The notes under the pieces are model-generated. The model saw only the letters and a program-made list of their open reading frames with translations. It was not told the DNA's origin and searched no databases. Below, piece after piece: positions 9,568 through 18,981 of a stretch of 38,843 bases of DNA. Position 1 is the first letter of the stretch. Every line of letters starts with the position of its first letter. Both the position numbers and the translations under genes were made by a program. The stretch is from Ascoidea tarda (nom. inval.) (Eukaryota > Ascomycota > Saccharomycetes > Ascoideales > Ascoideaceae): the NCBI GenBank assembly GCA_030560485.1, contig JAKTTS010000089.1, positions 1 to 38,843 of the forward strand, in the 5' to 3' direction.

Positions 9568-11239
9568 TTTAGAAAATGAAAAATTAAATAAAAAAAATCT
9601 CTGTTTTTGACAACATTCTAGTATAATAAATTTTTGTCACCCTTATTTTTTTATTTTGTTTTAAAGAAGTTTTTTTTGAACTTTCAATTTTTTTATTAAA
9701 GCTATAAAAATGAATATAAAAATGAAAATGGAAATGTGAAAACATGAATATGAAAATATTAACTATAATCAAAATAAAAATGAGAAATGAATCATTTTTT
9801 AGGAGCTTTAATCAGACATGGGTGTTTTTTTGTCTATTAATTTTTATATTTAAGAAAATGGTTTTAAATAAAGTTTGATGTTTTTTTTTTCAATAAACTT
9901 ATTTTATTTTTATTTCAATCTTTTAATTCAATATGTTTTGATAAAATTTAACAAAGATGTTTTTCATTCAAATTCTAAATGGTTGTTTTATTAAGTGTTG
10001 TTACCTAAAGCTATTTTTTTATCAATCACAATTATAGTTCTGTTGTTTTATGTTTGATTTTCGAAATATTGTGATATACTATTTCATGAAATGATAGAAA
10101 ATTAATAATTTAATTTATTTACTTCTAATTTTTTTTCAACAATCATTTATCAATTATCTTTTCTCCACCTTCATAATCTACACTTTTCATATCTATCATA
10201 ATCATATATCATAATCATAATCATAATCATGATCGTAATTATGATTATAATTAAATCATAATTAAATTCGTTTTTCATAATATATTTCAAAGTTGTTTTT
10301 ATAAAAGAAATTAATTTTTATCTCCATATTACTATCATTATTATTATTATTGTTATTGTTTTTGTCCTGTTTTTATTTTCCCCTTTTAAGAATTCTATAC
10401 CAAAACAAAGCTAAAGAAAAGAAAAAAGAAGAAAAGAAATTAAGAAAACAATATTAAGCAAAAAAGTCTTGTACATTTAATTGGTTAATTTTGTTTGATA
10501 CTAACTTTCTTTTATATTTCTTATTTTTTATTTTCTAAAATTTATTTTTTGGTTTTACTTTATTCTGATATTTATTTTATTTATTTTCTCATTTTATTTT
10601 TTCTTAAAAAAAAGCAAAAAAAAAAAATAAAAAAAAAAAATTTAAAAAAATTAAAAAGTTTTAAAAAAAATATAATCATATATTGATTTTTATTTTGGAA
10701 TATTTCAACAAGTTTTGTTTTATTTGTTTTGTTTTTATCTTATTTTTATCAGTTTTTTTTTATTTTAAGAAATATTGTTTTATCAGGTTTACAAAGGTTT
10801 AAATTACATTTTTTTAGTAAATTTCTTTGCCATTCATTAAAGAGATTTTTTTAGCATTTTTTATTGCAAAAGAAATATTGTTTTTTTTTTATTTTACTTT
10901 TTTTTCATTAATTTTTTTATTTTTCTACTTTTAACAAATTTTATTTATTTTTATTACATTTTACTTTATTTTTTTAATATTTTGTTTTTTTTTATTGAAA
11001 TTTTTTATCAGATTTTTTTCTAAGCAATTTTTTATCATTTACTTATTTTTTTTTCTTTATTTATTTACTTATTTACTTATTGATTTACTTATTGATTTAC
11101 TTATTTATTTATCTATTTATTTTATTTATTTATTTTATTTATTTGTTTTTTTTATTACTTATTTATTTTGTTTTTTTATGTTTTGGAATTTTTTTGATTT
11201 AGATTCATTGTTGTATTATTAGGTGTTTACAGATGTATA
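9568..11239. other. Long AT-rich intergenic region after BAS1
   Basis: About 1.7 kb of extremely AT-rich DNA, dominated by T-runs and TTAT/TTAC/TTTA simple repeats (densest at 11040-11160). The open stretches (for example 10495-10686 and 10995-11222, both plus) translate to Phe/Tyr/Lys homopolymer-like products and are not credible genes. It probably holds the BAS1 terminator and little else. Confidence 0.6.
10217..10248. repeat. AT-rich inverted repeat
   Basis: An 11-base arm at 10217-10227 (ATAATCATAAT) pairs perfectly with 10238-10248 around a 10-base loop. The left arm is part of a short ATAATC tandem run beginning near 10205. It lies about 650 bases past the BAS1 stop, too far to be an obvious terminator. 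Confidence 0.6.
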
Positions 11240-12207
11240 TTATTGGGATATTAAAAATTCAATGTAATATAATTTTTTTTTGTTAAAGAGTGGAATCGGT
11301 GTAGAGAATTGTAGGAAGTAGAAAACGGAAAGTTGGAGGTTTGAAAATAGAAAATAAGGTAAAAAGAGGGTAACCGAGGCAGGGAATATGCAGGTATAAC
11401 AGTGATTAGACGAGATGGAAAAAATCGAAATGAGGTGAAATTTTAGAAAAACAAATGAAAAGTGATAATTATTTAAGTGGAAAATCATCCCATCTGAGAT
11501 TAAATTCATTGTAACATTTTAAGAAGTTTTTTTTTTATTTTGATTGTAGGTAGGTTTTCAGGGAGGTTTTTGAAACGCCAAAATAATAAAAGACAAATAA
11601 TAAAAGACAAAAAATAAAAGACAAAAGATAAAATACCAAATAGCAAATTCCAAAAAAAGATGTTGGGAAAAGTGATCAACTCAAAACTTAGGTAAAAGCG
11701 TTAAATAAAAGCGTTTGTTGAAATTTGGTCAATTGTCTTTTAAAGTGTTTTTTTTTGTTGAAGAAAGTTTTGATAGAAAAGTTTTCTTTTTGGAGGGCTG
11801 GGCCGAACGGAAAATCCCGATGCAAACACAAAGAGTGGGGTGTGCAGGTGTGCAAATAGGCGGGAGGGTGTTTACGGCGGTGTGATGCTGGATGATGCTG
11901 CAGACGCACAGTGGGAGGATAAGGTGGATAGTGAAACAACAAAACAATAACAGATCAGTAAAGGTAAATAAATAAACGTAAATAAGATATAAACAGTAAA
12001 GGACTAAAAAGGAGAGATAGGGTAGAATATGATTAATAGCAAAATTATGATTTGAATCTTAAGTGAGAAAGGTAAGAGCACTAAGATAAATGATATAGGC
12101 TGTTTTAAGAAAACGCAGGGAGATATTAATGAAGAGATCTATAAGAGGTAATAGATAAATCGATTAAGTAATGAAGTAAATAGGTTGTTGATGAATAAAT
12201 GAATTAT
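11240..12207. other. Gene-free region with a purine-rich plus strand and a small GC island
   Basis: This stretch differs from the T-rich DNA to its left. Its plus strand is purine-rich throughout, and positions about 11790-11935 are GC-rich, as at gene promoters elsewhere in the window. Read on the minus strand, the DNA left of the island resembles a yeast 5' leader, with a CTTTTCT stretch and then CAACAAAAAAA. The only minus frame there is 89 codons (11240-11509), unlike any protein I know. Part of 11950-12207 is presumably the 3' region of ATG44. A minus-strand non-coding transcript starting near 11750 is possible. I see no tRNA, snRNA or snoRNA signature. Confidence 0.35.
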
Positions 12208-12712
12208 TTATTTGCGAACAAAATAACTGCTTGAGCTCATGATACCTACAGAAGAATCCAATACTGATTCACCAACGTTTAAGTATTTTTGAGAATATTC
12301 ACGGATTTCTTTATTCTCTACTAAATCCAATTTTGGACTAATTAACAAAAAAAAATAATAAAAAGAAAAACCATATTGGAACGAATTAGATTTAGATTAG
12401 ATTAGTTAGAATTTTGAATTGTTGAATATTAAAGTATAGTTGAATATTTGAATAATTGAAAAAAATGGAAAAATTGAATTCAACAGAATAGGATAATGAA
12501 TGGACGACAGCCATTACTTACGTTAGCCCAGTTGTTCTCTTTATTCCAGCCAAACATGTTGAGATTAGAACCAAATCAATTGAATAATGAAGAGCTTTTC
12601 CTAGCTGCAAAAGGTAGCGATTAAAGGAGAAACAGAAGCAGCAGCATGGTTAATAAGTGCAAGATATATGGAAAAAACACAAAGAAAGAAGAGGTTTACA
12701 TACAAATGCCAT
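12208..12712 (-). CDS. ATG44: Mitofissin Atg44 (DUF1748), three exons
   Basis: A 73-residue protein appears once two introns are removed. Exon 1 is 12712-12704 (nine bases, Met-Ala-Phe), exon 2 is 12604-12522 and exon 3 is 12337-12208, totalling 222 coding bases with the stop. The spliced product starts MAFLGKALHYSIDLVLIS, continues through AGIKRTTGLTPKL and ends in SSSSYFVRK. This is the DUF1748 pattern: a small N-terminal hydrophobic segment, then AG-I-[KR]-x-TGLTP, then a tail with GxSVxDxSV and SSxYF. The family is mitofissin (Atg44/Mdi1), a small intermembrane-space protein that helps divide mitochondria during mitophagy. The length equals that of S. cerevisiae Atg44 as I recall it. The gene lies between BAS1 and SKG1/AIM20, matching its neighbours in S. 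cerevisiae. Splicing has not been tested, but frame, motifs and splice signals all agree. Confidence 0.9.
12338..12521 (-). other. ATG44 intron 2
   Basis: This 184-base AT-rich intron has donor GTAAGT, a TTCTAAC branch-point candidate (about 12405-12411), a T-rich tract and acceptor TTAATTAG. It splits the Thr codon of the TGLTP motif after its second base, and only this junction keeps the frame across the motif. Confidence 0.85.
12605..12703 (-). other. ATG44 intron 1
   Basis: This 99-base intron has a consensus yeast donor GTATGT directly after the third codon, a TATTAAC branch-point-like sequence (about 12650-12656) and the acceptor TTTTGCAG. The first coding exon is only nine bases, so the gene is invisible to ORF scans. 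Confidence 0.85.
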
Positions 12713-13877
12713 TTTGCACGAAGATACTCTGTCTTTTGATAGCTGCTGGAGAGGTTCTGGGGTAGTTTTGTGGAAGCTCAAGCCACTGCGATTTGTTCTC
12801 GTGTGATTTGACACCGCGTGGGACGGATGACTTTGGATCGAGCAGCCGTGGTCGTAGTGGCACGTGTAAAAATTCTTCCGTGGTATCCGCGTAGAAGTGC
12901 TGCTCCGTTGTACGTAAGCAACACGCGCAAGACGCGCGGGAAGTGGGGAGTAGGCGGAACTAGTGGGTCTAGACCCAGAAGACCGGGTTATTTATAACAC
13001 GCCACTTCATCGCGGCGTGCACAGGAGGCAGCGGGAATGGCGCAGTGAGCCGATAAGCCGTAGATAGAGGAAAGCACACGAGACGCACGCAGGACGCACA
13101 CGAAACGCACACAAAACTCACGCGGAACGCAGCTGGAGCAGTGCAGGAGTGGCCTCTGAAGCACGTGGTTTATGTGCGGGCAAAGCTGGTGGACTGTGAA
13201 AAAGGCTGCAGAAGCAGCTGCAGAAGCGGGAGACGAAGCAGAAGCGGGAGACGAAGCAGCCGCAGAAGAAACAGCAGAAACAGCAGAAACCACAAAAGCA
13301 GCAGCAGGGTCTTTGCAGAGCGTCATTTGTTTGCCATTCCGTCGCGTATTCTTTCTTCTCGCTTGTGCTGTCTTTCCACTGCAGCGATAGCCACTTTTTT
13401 CTCATCCCAACGTTGCACATCTTTCTCTGAATCTTCATCTGAACTCGCTTTCTACAGCTATTTCAGCTCCAGCTTCACTCCATTCAACGCTGATTCAAAT
13501 CTCATCCAAAAAACTGGTTTGAGTTACATTGACTTGATTCTCTTTCTGCTAAGCAGAACTAGTTTGGTTCCAGCCTAATAATCCTCTATTATTTATCTTT
13601 AAAAGGCTATTTCATTTCATTCCTTTTTTTTGTTTCCATTCAAAGCAAACAAAAGAAAACTATTCAATCATCGTATTCAATCATCGTATTCTCTTGTCGT
13701 CGTTTTCTTTGTCATTGCTGTTATAACCAATAGATTATCAAACACTAAAAAGCAACAGAAAGTCAAAGCAAAAACGTTCTTTTTTTGATTTCTGGTCTTT
13801 GGTGTTTTGGTATCTTGTATTTTTCTCACTGATTAATTTCATTTAAATTTCATTTTCATTATAATTTTTCCTCAACA
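12713..13877. promoter_or_regulatory. Divergent ATG44 / SKG1 promoter region with GC island
   Basis: This is a 1.17 kb spacer. Positions about 12760-13340 are GC-rich with CACGTG E-boxes at 12861-12866 and 13162-13167, a 14-base perfect palindrome at 12964-12977, a TTTATAA element at 12991-12997, and a short hairpin (CACGCC 12998-13003 with GGCGTG 13014-13019). Positions about 13200-13300 are a purine-rich imperfect repeat of GCAGAAGC and GGAGACGAAGC units. From 13580 to 13877 it is T-rich and pyrimidine-rich, typical of a 5' leader for SKG1. Open frames on both strands in the island (such as 13141-13578 plus) are repeat-derived and unconvincing. COA1, which lies here in S. cerevisiae, is not seen. 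Confidence 0.6.
12964..12977. promoter_or_regulatory. 14-base perfect palindrome
   Basis: TGGGTCTAGACCCA is its own reverse complement. It sits in the centre of the ATG44/SKG1 divergent spacer, about 14 bases from a TTTATAA element. A dimeric regulator site is a reasonable guess; I do not know the factor. Confidence 0.5.
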
Positions 13878-16079
13878 ATGTCTGTGACTGATGAATCCTT
13901 AACTGTTGGTCTAGCTGTCGGCTTGCCTGCTGGCGTTTGTTTCCTACTAATTGCCTTCTGGTGGTGGAAATCAACCAAGAAATTCTCTAAGGAAGATTCC
14001 CAACTAGATAAAGAAATCGATATTGGTGAAATCGATGGTGAATTATCCTTTGAAAATTTAAATAAGTCAACAAATAACAATGACAAAAACAATAATAACG
14101 ATAACTCCATTAACAACAATAACATCAAAATAAAGTCAAAAAATAAATCAAAAAATAAATCAAAAAATAAATCAAGAACTAAAATTAATTCTACAAACAC
14201 TAACACTAACACTAACACTAACACTAACACTGCCACTGCCACTACCACTACTACTAATAACAATAACTCCAATAAATCTACCACCTCATCTCCTAATACT
14301 AACAACAATGAAAAATCATCTCACAATAACGAAATTGTTTCAATCCATACAAACCCATCACAATCTTCTATCTCTTCTCCTAAATCAAATTCAAAAATTG
14401 ATAGAAGAAAGACAAAATATAGAAACTACAGAACTTACCAATCCGCTGAGACTTTGCAAAACACTTACTCAATTAATAAAAAAATTGACCCAATTAACAA
14501 CAACGATCATCAATTCTTGACCAATAAATCCTCCACTTCAAATTCCCCAATCTCGTCATCAGACTACACCTCAAATACCATCAACAACAACAACAAAAAC
14601 AATAATAATAATAATAACAAATCCTCCTCAAACTTATCAAACATATCTGGCGGTACTTTGTTCCAAACCTATTACGACTCAGTAATCCCAATATTACCTC
14701 CAGATTCTCTACCAAATAAGTCAACCCTTTCTTTAAATGATAACCTTCATAATACCTCAAATACCCCAATTGAATCCCTGCCCAACTCAAAATTAAAATC
14801 AAAATCAAAGTCTCTATTGAAATCGAAATCAATCAAAAACAAAATCTCCCTAGACTCTCAAAATAATAATACTAATATCATAAACGACACTGACCAAATT
14901 AATTCTTCAACTCTTGAAACTCATAAAAAATCAATCTTTAGATCTCGTTCCTTAAAGAAAAAATTTAAATCAAACGATGAACTAAATAATAACGATGTTA
15001 ATAACAACAATAACCATATCCACAATACTAACAATAACAACTCAAATTCTGAAAATAATAACGATTTAACCAAATCCTCCTTCCCTGTCCCCAGACTGAA
15101 CTCAAAAAATATCTCCTCAGACTCCCTTATAAACTTGGACAAATCTCAACAAGAAGAATACATCAAAAACCTACATCGCTACTCAAATTCCCCATATCCT
15201 TTCGATCAGGCTTTAGGCTCTCGTAACAACAGCTTTATAGAAAGAAACAGATCTCATTCCGGTGGCAACCTCTTAGTTTTAGATCAGCAACAGCAAAAGA
15301 AGAAAAAATATCCTCCTTTGCCTCCCCATAACCCAAAATCTTTCTCAATCGATAGCAAATCAACCAATAATTCTTCAACCTTATATACCCCAACTTCAAC
15401 TTCAAACTCAAATTCTCGTCAAGTAAGCGTTTCAACCACTCTCAATACTACTACTACTAATAAAATCAATAAAGATACTAAAAATAAAGACCATCAATTG
15501 AATAATCAAAAAAGTCCTGTTTTCTTTATTGAAAAAGATCACGACTTGAAAAACAATAAAAATGATAACGTATCCTTCTCAGACGATGATGGTCCTTTTA
15601 TATCAACTGATAAATTAGATGACGGTTATATCGCCGACTTGAAAGGCTCTTCTTCTTCTTCAATTAAAAAATCAAATACCCCAAATATCACAAATAATCA
15701 AATTAAAACTTTCCACGAGACAAATTATCATCATGCAAATAAAAATAGCATAGATTATGAATCTTCAGCTTTATCTGATTTTTCTATTTTATCTTCTCCA
15801 AAGATTAACGATAGTATAAACAACAATTATCTAGATTCAGATAATGACTCAATTGATAAATCGCCATTTGAAGATGAAGCTGAAATTTTAAATCGTTCAT
15901 TATATTCTAAAAAATCTATAACTTTAAAATCGAGCCCGGAAAGTTTAAACAAAGCAAGATTTCTGGATATTCCAGATATAAATGAAATCGATGATAGAAA
16001 CAGTCCTTCATACGATAATGAATTTACAAATTATAAAGAAAATCATAATGATTTCATTAAAAGTTTAAGACCAAAATAA
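13878..16079 (+). CDS. SKG1: Skg1/Aim20-like single-pass membrane protein
   Basis: This 733-residue protein has one membrane segment at the extreme N-terminus (about residues 8-30, containing GLAVGLPAGV), followed by a charged KKFSKEDSQLDKEID stretch. The same order is found in S. cerevisiae Skg1 and its paralogue Aim20. The match returns near YYDSVIPILPP (about residue 268) and, most clearly, at the C-terminus, where EFTNY...F-I-x-SLRPK agrees with the end of Skg1 as I recall it. Between these lie long Asn/Ser/Lys-rich tracts, including Lys-Ser-Lys-Asn and Thr-Asn repeats and a PPLPP motif near residue 480 that could bind SH3 domains. Skg1 is a membrane protein linked to cell-wall composition; the molecular activity is unknown. 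The protein is about twice the length of S. cerevisiae Skg1 through low-complexity insertions. BAS1, ATG44 and UBP7/11 as neighbours support the assignment. Confidence 0.88.
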   Translation: MSVTDESLTVGLAVGLPAGVCFLLIAFWWWKSTKKFSKEDSQLDKEIDIGEIDGELSFENLNKSTNNNDKNNNNDNSINNNNIKIKSKNKSKNKSKNKSRTKINSTNTNTNTNTNTNTATATTTTTNNNNSNKSTTSSPNTNNNEKSSHNNEIVSIHTNPSQSSISSPKSNSKIDRRKTKYRNYRTYQSAETLQNTYSINKKIDPINNNDHQFLTNKSSTSNSPISSSDYTSNTINNNNKNNNNNNNKSSSNLSNISGGTLFQTYYDSVIPILPPDSLPNKSTLSLNDNLHNTSNTPIESLPNSKLKSKSKSLLKSKSIKNKISLDSQNNNTNIINDTDQINSSTLETHKKSIFRSRSLKKKFKSNDELNNNDVNNNNNHIHNTNNNNSNSENNNDLTKSSFPVPRLNSKNISSDSLINLDKSQQEEYIKNLHRYSNSPYPFDQALGSRNNSFIERNRSHSGGNLLVLDQQQQKKKKYPPLPPHNPKSFSIDSKSTNNSSTLYTPTSTSNSNSRQVSVSTTLNTTTTNKINKDTKNKDHQLNNQKSPVFFIEKDHDLKNNKNDNVSFSDDDGPFISTDKLDDGYIADLKGSSSSSIKKSNTPNITNNQIKTFHETNYHHANKNSIDYESSALSDFSILSSPKINDSINNNYLDSDNDSIDKSPFEDEAEILNRSLYSKKSITLKSSPESLNKARFLDIPDINEIDDRNSPSYDNEFTNYKENHNDFIKSLRPK
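14194..14232 (+). repeat. Hexanucleotide repeat coding Thr-Asn
   Basis: Successive ACTAAC-type units encode alternating Asn and Thr, flowing into Thr-Ala and poly-Thr. A related AAAAATAAATC repeat at 14138-14175 encodes Lys-Asn-Lys-Ser units just before it. Confidence 0.8.
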
Positions 16080-16960
16080 TCATTAAATTAAAGTTAAAAT
16101 AAAAATTTATTATTCATTTCAATATTTAGATTTATTTTTGTAATTTTTTATTTTCTTTTTGTTCTTTTTTTGTTTTTTTTTTGTTTTTTTTTGTTCTTTT
16201 TGTTTTTATTCATTTGATTTTGCTAAAATTTATAATATTTTTGCCCCAAATTTCTTAATCGTTAAATATGGATCAAATCTTGTTTTAAAAAAATCTAATT
16301 TATTAATTATTCCATATACTTCCTATAATTCATTGTTATACGTATGGTGTCAATAACTTTCTACTTTGTTTTTTTTATTATTTTTTTTTTCAGTGCCATA
16401 ATATTTAATTTGCTCTAGAACTAACTTGTTTTATTGTTTATTTCAATTTTTTTTTGTTTCTTTTAGTGTTTTTTTTGAGCAATTCTTAATTTCCAATTTC
16501 TTAGTTTCTTAATTTAATTAATCTTATCACAATTCTTTTTTTAATAGGGATATCACAAATTTTAAATTCCAGACTTATAATAAAACATGTATACTATAAA
16601 ATCACAAAATAAAGTAAAATAACAATAGTATAAACTGATAGAATATGTATTAGAATAAAAAAAAAAAAATGGATAAAAAAGCAACCTTTATATAGAAATA
16701 TTTTTTAATTTTAATATTTTAGTTCAGTTCTTAAATTTTTATAAATTATATAAGTGTAAATGTATAAGTATAAGTATAAGTATAAATATAAGTATAAGTA
16801 TAAGTATAAATATAAATATAAATATAAATATAAGTATAGATATAAGTGAAGTTGAATAGAATTAAAAAAAAAGGGTATTGAAGTGAATTGAATAAAATGA
16901 AAAGAACTAATGATACATTTGAGTAAAAATGAGTAGAAATGAGTATGATTGAATAGAAGA
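16080..16960. other. Convergent 3' intergenic region (SKG1 / TVP38)
   Basis: About 880 bases of T-rich then A-rich DNA between two converging genes. It contains T-runs of 8-10 and a TATAAG repeat array (separate entry). The 65-codon plus frame at 16159-16356 is Phe-rich and not credible. No RNA gene is seen. Confidence 0.6.
16757..16850. repeat. TATAAG/TATAAA hexanucleotide array
   Basis: About fifteen hexanucleotide units alternate between TATAAG and TATAAA in short blocks, in non-coding DNA about 110 bases past the TVP38 stop. Like the other arrays in this window the unit is six bases, although no reading frame constrains it here. It is TATA-like and could serve as a 3'-end efficiency element for either flanking gene. 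Confidence 0.85.
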
Positions 16961-18121
16961 TTATTTATTGTTAAAATCAAAAGAAGAAGAGGAGTTTATA
17001 GTAGAGAAAGAAGAGCGATGAGTTGTAGTATTTGATTGTAAATGTTGTTCGAGTAAGTCTAAAGAGTTTTGTAGATCTTGAGAATCGTTCAAGATGGAAG
17101 GATTATTTATGTAGATATTTTCAATGTCATTGTTAACAATAGTGTCGTTGATGTTGTTGTTGATTAGTAGTAATTTTTTTTTGGTTTTAGTGTAGACAAT
17201 TGAGATTAATAAAGAGAAGGAGGATACAGCTATGATTATAGCTAGTAGATCTAGAAATTTAGAAGAATTGTTTTCATCCGAGCCAATATTTTTCAATTTT
17301 AAGCCTATGAATAGATGGAAGACTAGCTTTGGGGTTGTGATGGCCGAAGCTAAAAAGAATTGTAGGACAGTGATGTTTTGAATTGAGGCCAAAGCACCAT
17401 TTAGTAGGGAGTAAGGAAAGGGAGATATTTTGATTAGAGCGAGTAGAAGGACTTTTCTCTTTTCTTCGAGAAAGACCTGAGATAAGGCGTTGAATAGGAT
17501 GTTTTTTTGAGATAGATAGAGTGAGTAGTTTTTGAGGCAGAACTTGTATATTATAAAAGCTATGGTTGAGCCTAGTACTGAGGAGGAGGCAATTAGGAAC
17601 CAGCCGTTTAAGCCAAATAGAATGCCAGTGAGAGTAGATAGAGCAGTGTAGCCGACCATTGGAGGGAAAGAGACAAAGAACATGGCGAACCAGATGATTA
17701 AGGAAGTATGGTTATAGGATTCTAGGAAATCTGAGAGTTCGATTAGATCATCAAATAGTCTTTTGTGGTAAATTAGGATCAAGGAAACAGTTATGGTTGA
17801 GAGGATTGAGAGTATGATCAAGGTGATCTTTTTATGTATTGGTTGAGAAAGGTAGTAGGATTTGAGAAAAAAGAAAAGGTAGAGGAGCGAGGATTTAAGT
17901 GAGATGAAAAAGAATTTGATCTTTGATAGTAGTGAAAGGTTGTCGTTGCTGCTGTTGTTAGCGACAGGAATAGTGTGATGAACCTCAGGAGGAATGTTTG
18001 GAGTTAAGAGATTGATTGAGTCAGATTGCGAGTAGTTGTCATAATGGGCAGACAGAATGGAGTCATTGTCAAGAGCATTGAGAACAGAGGCACTGGAAGA
18101 AGCAAGACGAATGGGTTCCAT
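16961..18121 (-). CDS. TVP38: Tvp38-type Golgi membrane protein (SNARE-associated/VTT family)
   Basis: This is a 386-residue polytopic membrane protein. Two hydrophobic helices at about 70-92 and 100-122 precede a SNARE-associated (VTT/DedA-like) domain at about 140-300. That domain contains SFPPMVGYTAL, TLTGILFGLNGW, the loop ISPFPYSLLNGAL and TTPKLVFHLFIG, which agree well with yeast Tvp38. Tvp38 is found in Tlg2-containing late-Golgi compartments; VTT-domain proteins as a group are linked to lipid scrambling or transport. The C-terminal ~60 residues are a polar cytosolic tail rich in Asn and Ser. The start at 18121 (MEPIRLASS) is preceded by a TATA-rich promoter. In S. cerevisiae TVP38 lies on the same chromosome arm as BAS1 and SKG1. 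Confidence in the family is high. Confidence 0.93.
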   Translation of the reverse strand: MEPIRLASSSASVLNALDNDSILSAHYDNYSQSDSINLLTPNIPPEVHHTIPVANNSSNDNLSLLSKIKFFFISLKSSLLYLFFFLKSYYLSQPIHKKITLIILSILSTITVSLILIYHKRLFDDLIELSDFLESYNHTSLIIWFAMFFVSFPPMVGYTALSTLTGILFGLNGWFLIASSSVLGSTIAFIIYKFCLKNYSLYLSQKNILFNALSQVFLEEKRKVLLLALIKISPFPYSLLNGALASIQNITVLQFFLASAITTPKLVFHLFIGLKLKNIGSDENNSSKFLDLLAIIIAVSSFSLLISIVYTKTKKKLLLINNNINDTIVNNDIENIYINNPSILNDSQDLQNSLDLLEQHLQSNTTTHRSSFSTINSSSSFDFNNK

Positions 18122-18451
18122 GGCAGCAAATGGGCAGCTTGTGGAGAAAATGCAAACAGGGCAGGTGTAGGAGGTGGATATATATATCTTTTATATATGT
18201 TGCTGGTTGAATTGCTTCCACCAAAGAGATTATTATATTTATGACGGAAAAGGGAAGTTGCCGATGAGAACGGCTCGGGAAAGGCCGACGGGTGCTGGAG
18301 GTGCGGCCGTTTTGGACAGCGAATAGGAGCGAGGCCAAAGCTCATCAGAAGAGAGAAGAGGAGGAAAGAGAAAGAAAAAGAGAGCAAGAAGGAAAGGGAA
18401 CGTTGTATTTAGACGCTATGTACAGGACTATGGACTATGGGGCAAGAGCGA
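18122..18451 (-). promoter_or_regulatory. TVP38 promoter / MRP2 3' region
   Basis: This 330-base spacer separates the TVP38 start from the MRP2 stop, both on the minus strand. An alternating TATATATAT stretch with a second TATATAT lies at about 18177-18199, some 60-75 bases upstream of the TVP38 ATG. A GC-rich patch (about 18262-18335) and a purine-rich GAAGAGAG-type tract (about 18346-18392) lie further upstream. Open frames on both strands here are shadows or low complexity. Confidence 0.5.
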
Positions 18452-18799
18452 TCACCAGGCAGCCTTGCGAACTCCAGGTAACAACCCACCCAAGGCCATT
18501 TCTCTGAACTGGATTCTGTTGATGTGAAAGTGTTTGAGGACACTTCTGGAGGTTCCTGAAACAAAGCAACGATCTTTGCAGGAGGTGATTCTAGTGTACT
18601 GAGGCATGGAGGTGAGCTGCAACTGGGCCTCCAACCTGGCTCTGGGAGGAAGAGTGGTGTTTCGAGCAATGTACTTCAAGGCCCGGATCAAGACCTCGTG
18701 TTCGGCGCTCTGCTGACGCTTGAAGTTGTCTCTGAGGATTCTGGTGTTGATGAAGCCCGGGGGGAGCTTCATGGGAGCAGCAAAACGGAAGTTCTTCAT
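18452..18799 (-). CDS. MRP2: Mitochondrial ribosomal protein uS14m (Mrp2)
   Basis: This 115-residue protein of the mitochondrial small ribosomal subunit has the same length as yeast Mrp2. The N-terminus is basic and Arg-rich (MKNFRFAAP...RILRDNFKR), and [13 protein letters not shown] lies in the middle. The C-terminal block has the uS14 signature: RC-x-VSGTSRSV, then [19 protein letters not shown] and a final KAAW. It has no zinc-binding cysteine set, as is normal for this subtype. It is read divergently from UBP7/11, with 182 bases between starts, so the two probably share a promoter. Confidence 0.95.
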   Translation of the reverse strand: MKNFRFAAPMKLPPGFINTRILRDNFKRQQSAEHEVLIRALKYIARNTTLPPRARLEAQLQLTSMPQYTRITSCKDRCFVSGTSRSVLKHFHINRIQFREMALGGLLPGVRKAAW

Positions 18800-18981
18800 T
18801 TCTCACAGCACAAACAGCAAACAGCAAACAGCAAGCAGCAAACTCAGCTCAATCAGAAGAAAACCGGGGCTGAAAAAACACAGACACGAAAGGCCGGGCA
18901 GCGCGGCGCAGCGGGGGCTTCCTTTTTGGGACGACGATATAATGCCCTCAGCTCCAGCTCGAAAAGCTCACCTCAGCAGCG
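18800..18981. promoter_or_regulatory. Compact divergent promoter of MRP2 and UBP7/11
   Basis: This 182-base spacer is GC-rich for the genome. An imperfect CAAACAG repeat runs at about 18808-18842, and a GC-rich patch (GCGCGGCGCAGCG) lies at about 18899-18913. No clear TATA box is seen for either gene; GACGATATAATG at about 18930-18943 is the nearest candidate for the plus gene. Confidence 0.5.

Noticed and set aside
12505-12564. ATG at 12555 as start of a small protein MFGWNKENNWAN
   Set aside because: This frame meets a stop soon after either plausible splice. The ATG lies out of frame inside exon 2 of ATG44, whose own frame gives the DUF1748 motifs.
13141-13578. 145-codon plus frame and a 112-codon minus frame upstream of SKG1
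   Set aside because: Both consist mainly of translated GCAGAAGC-type repeats (Arg-Ser, Ala-Ser) and lie in a promoter region; no homology is recognisable.
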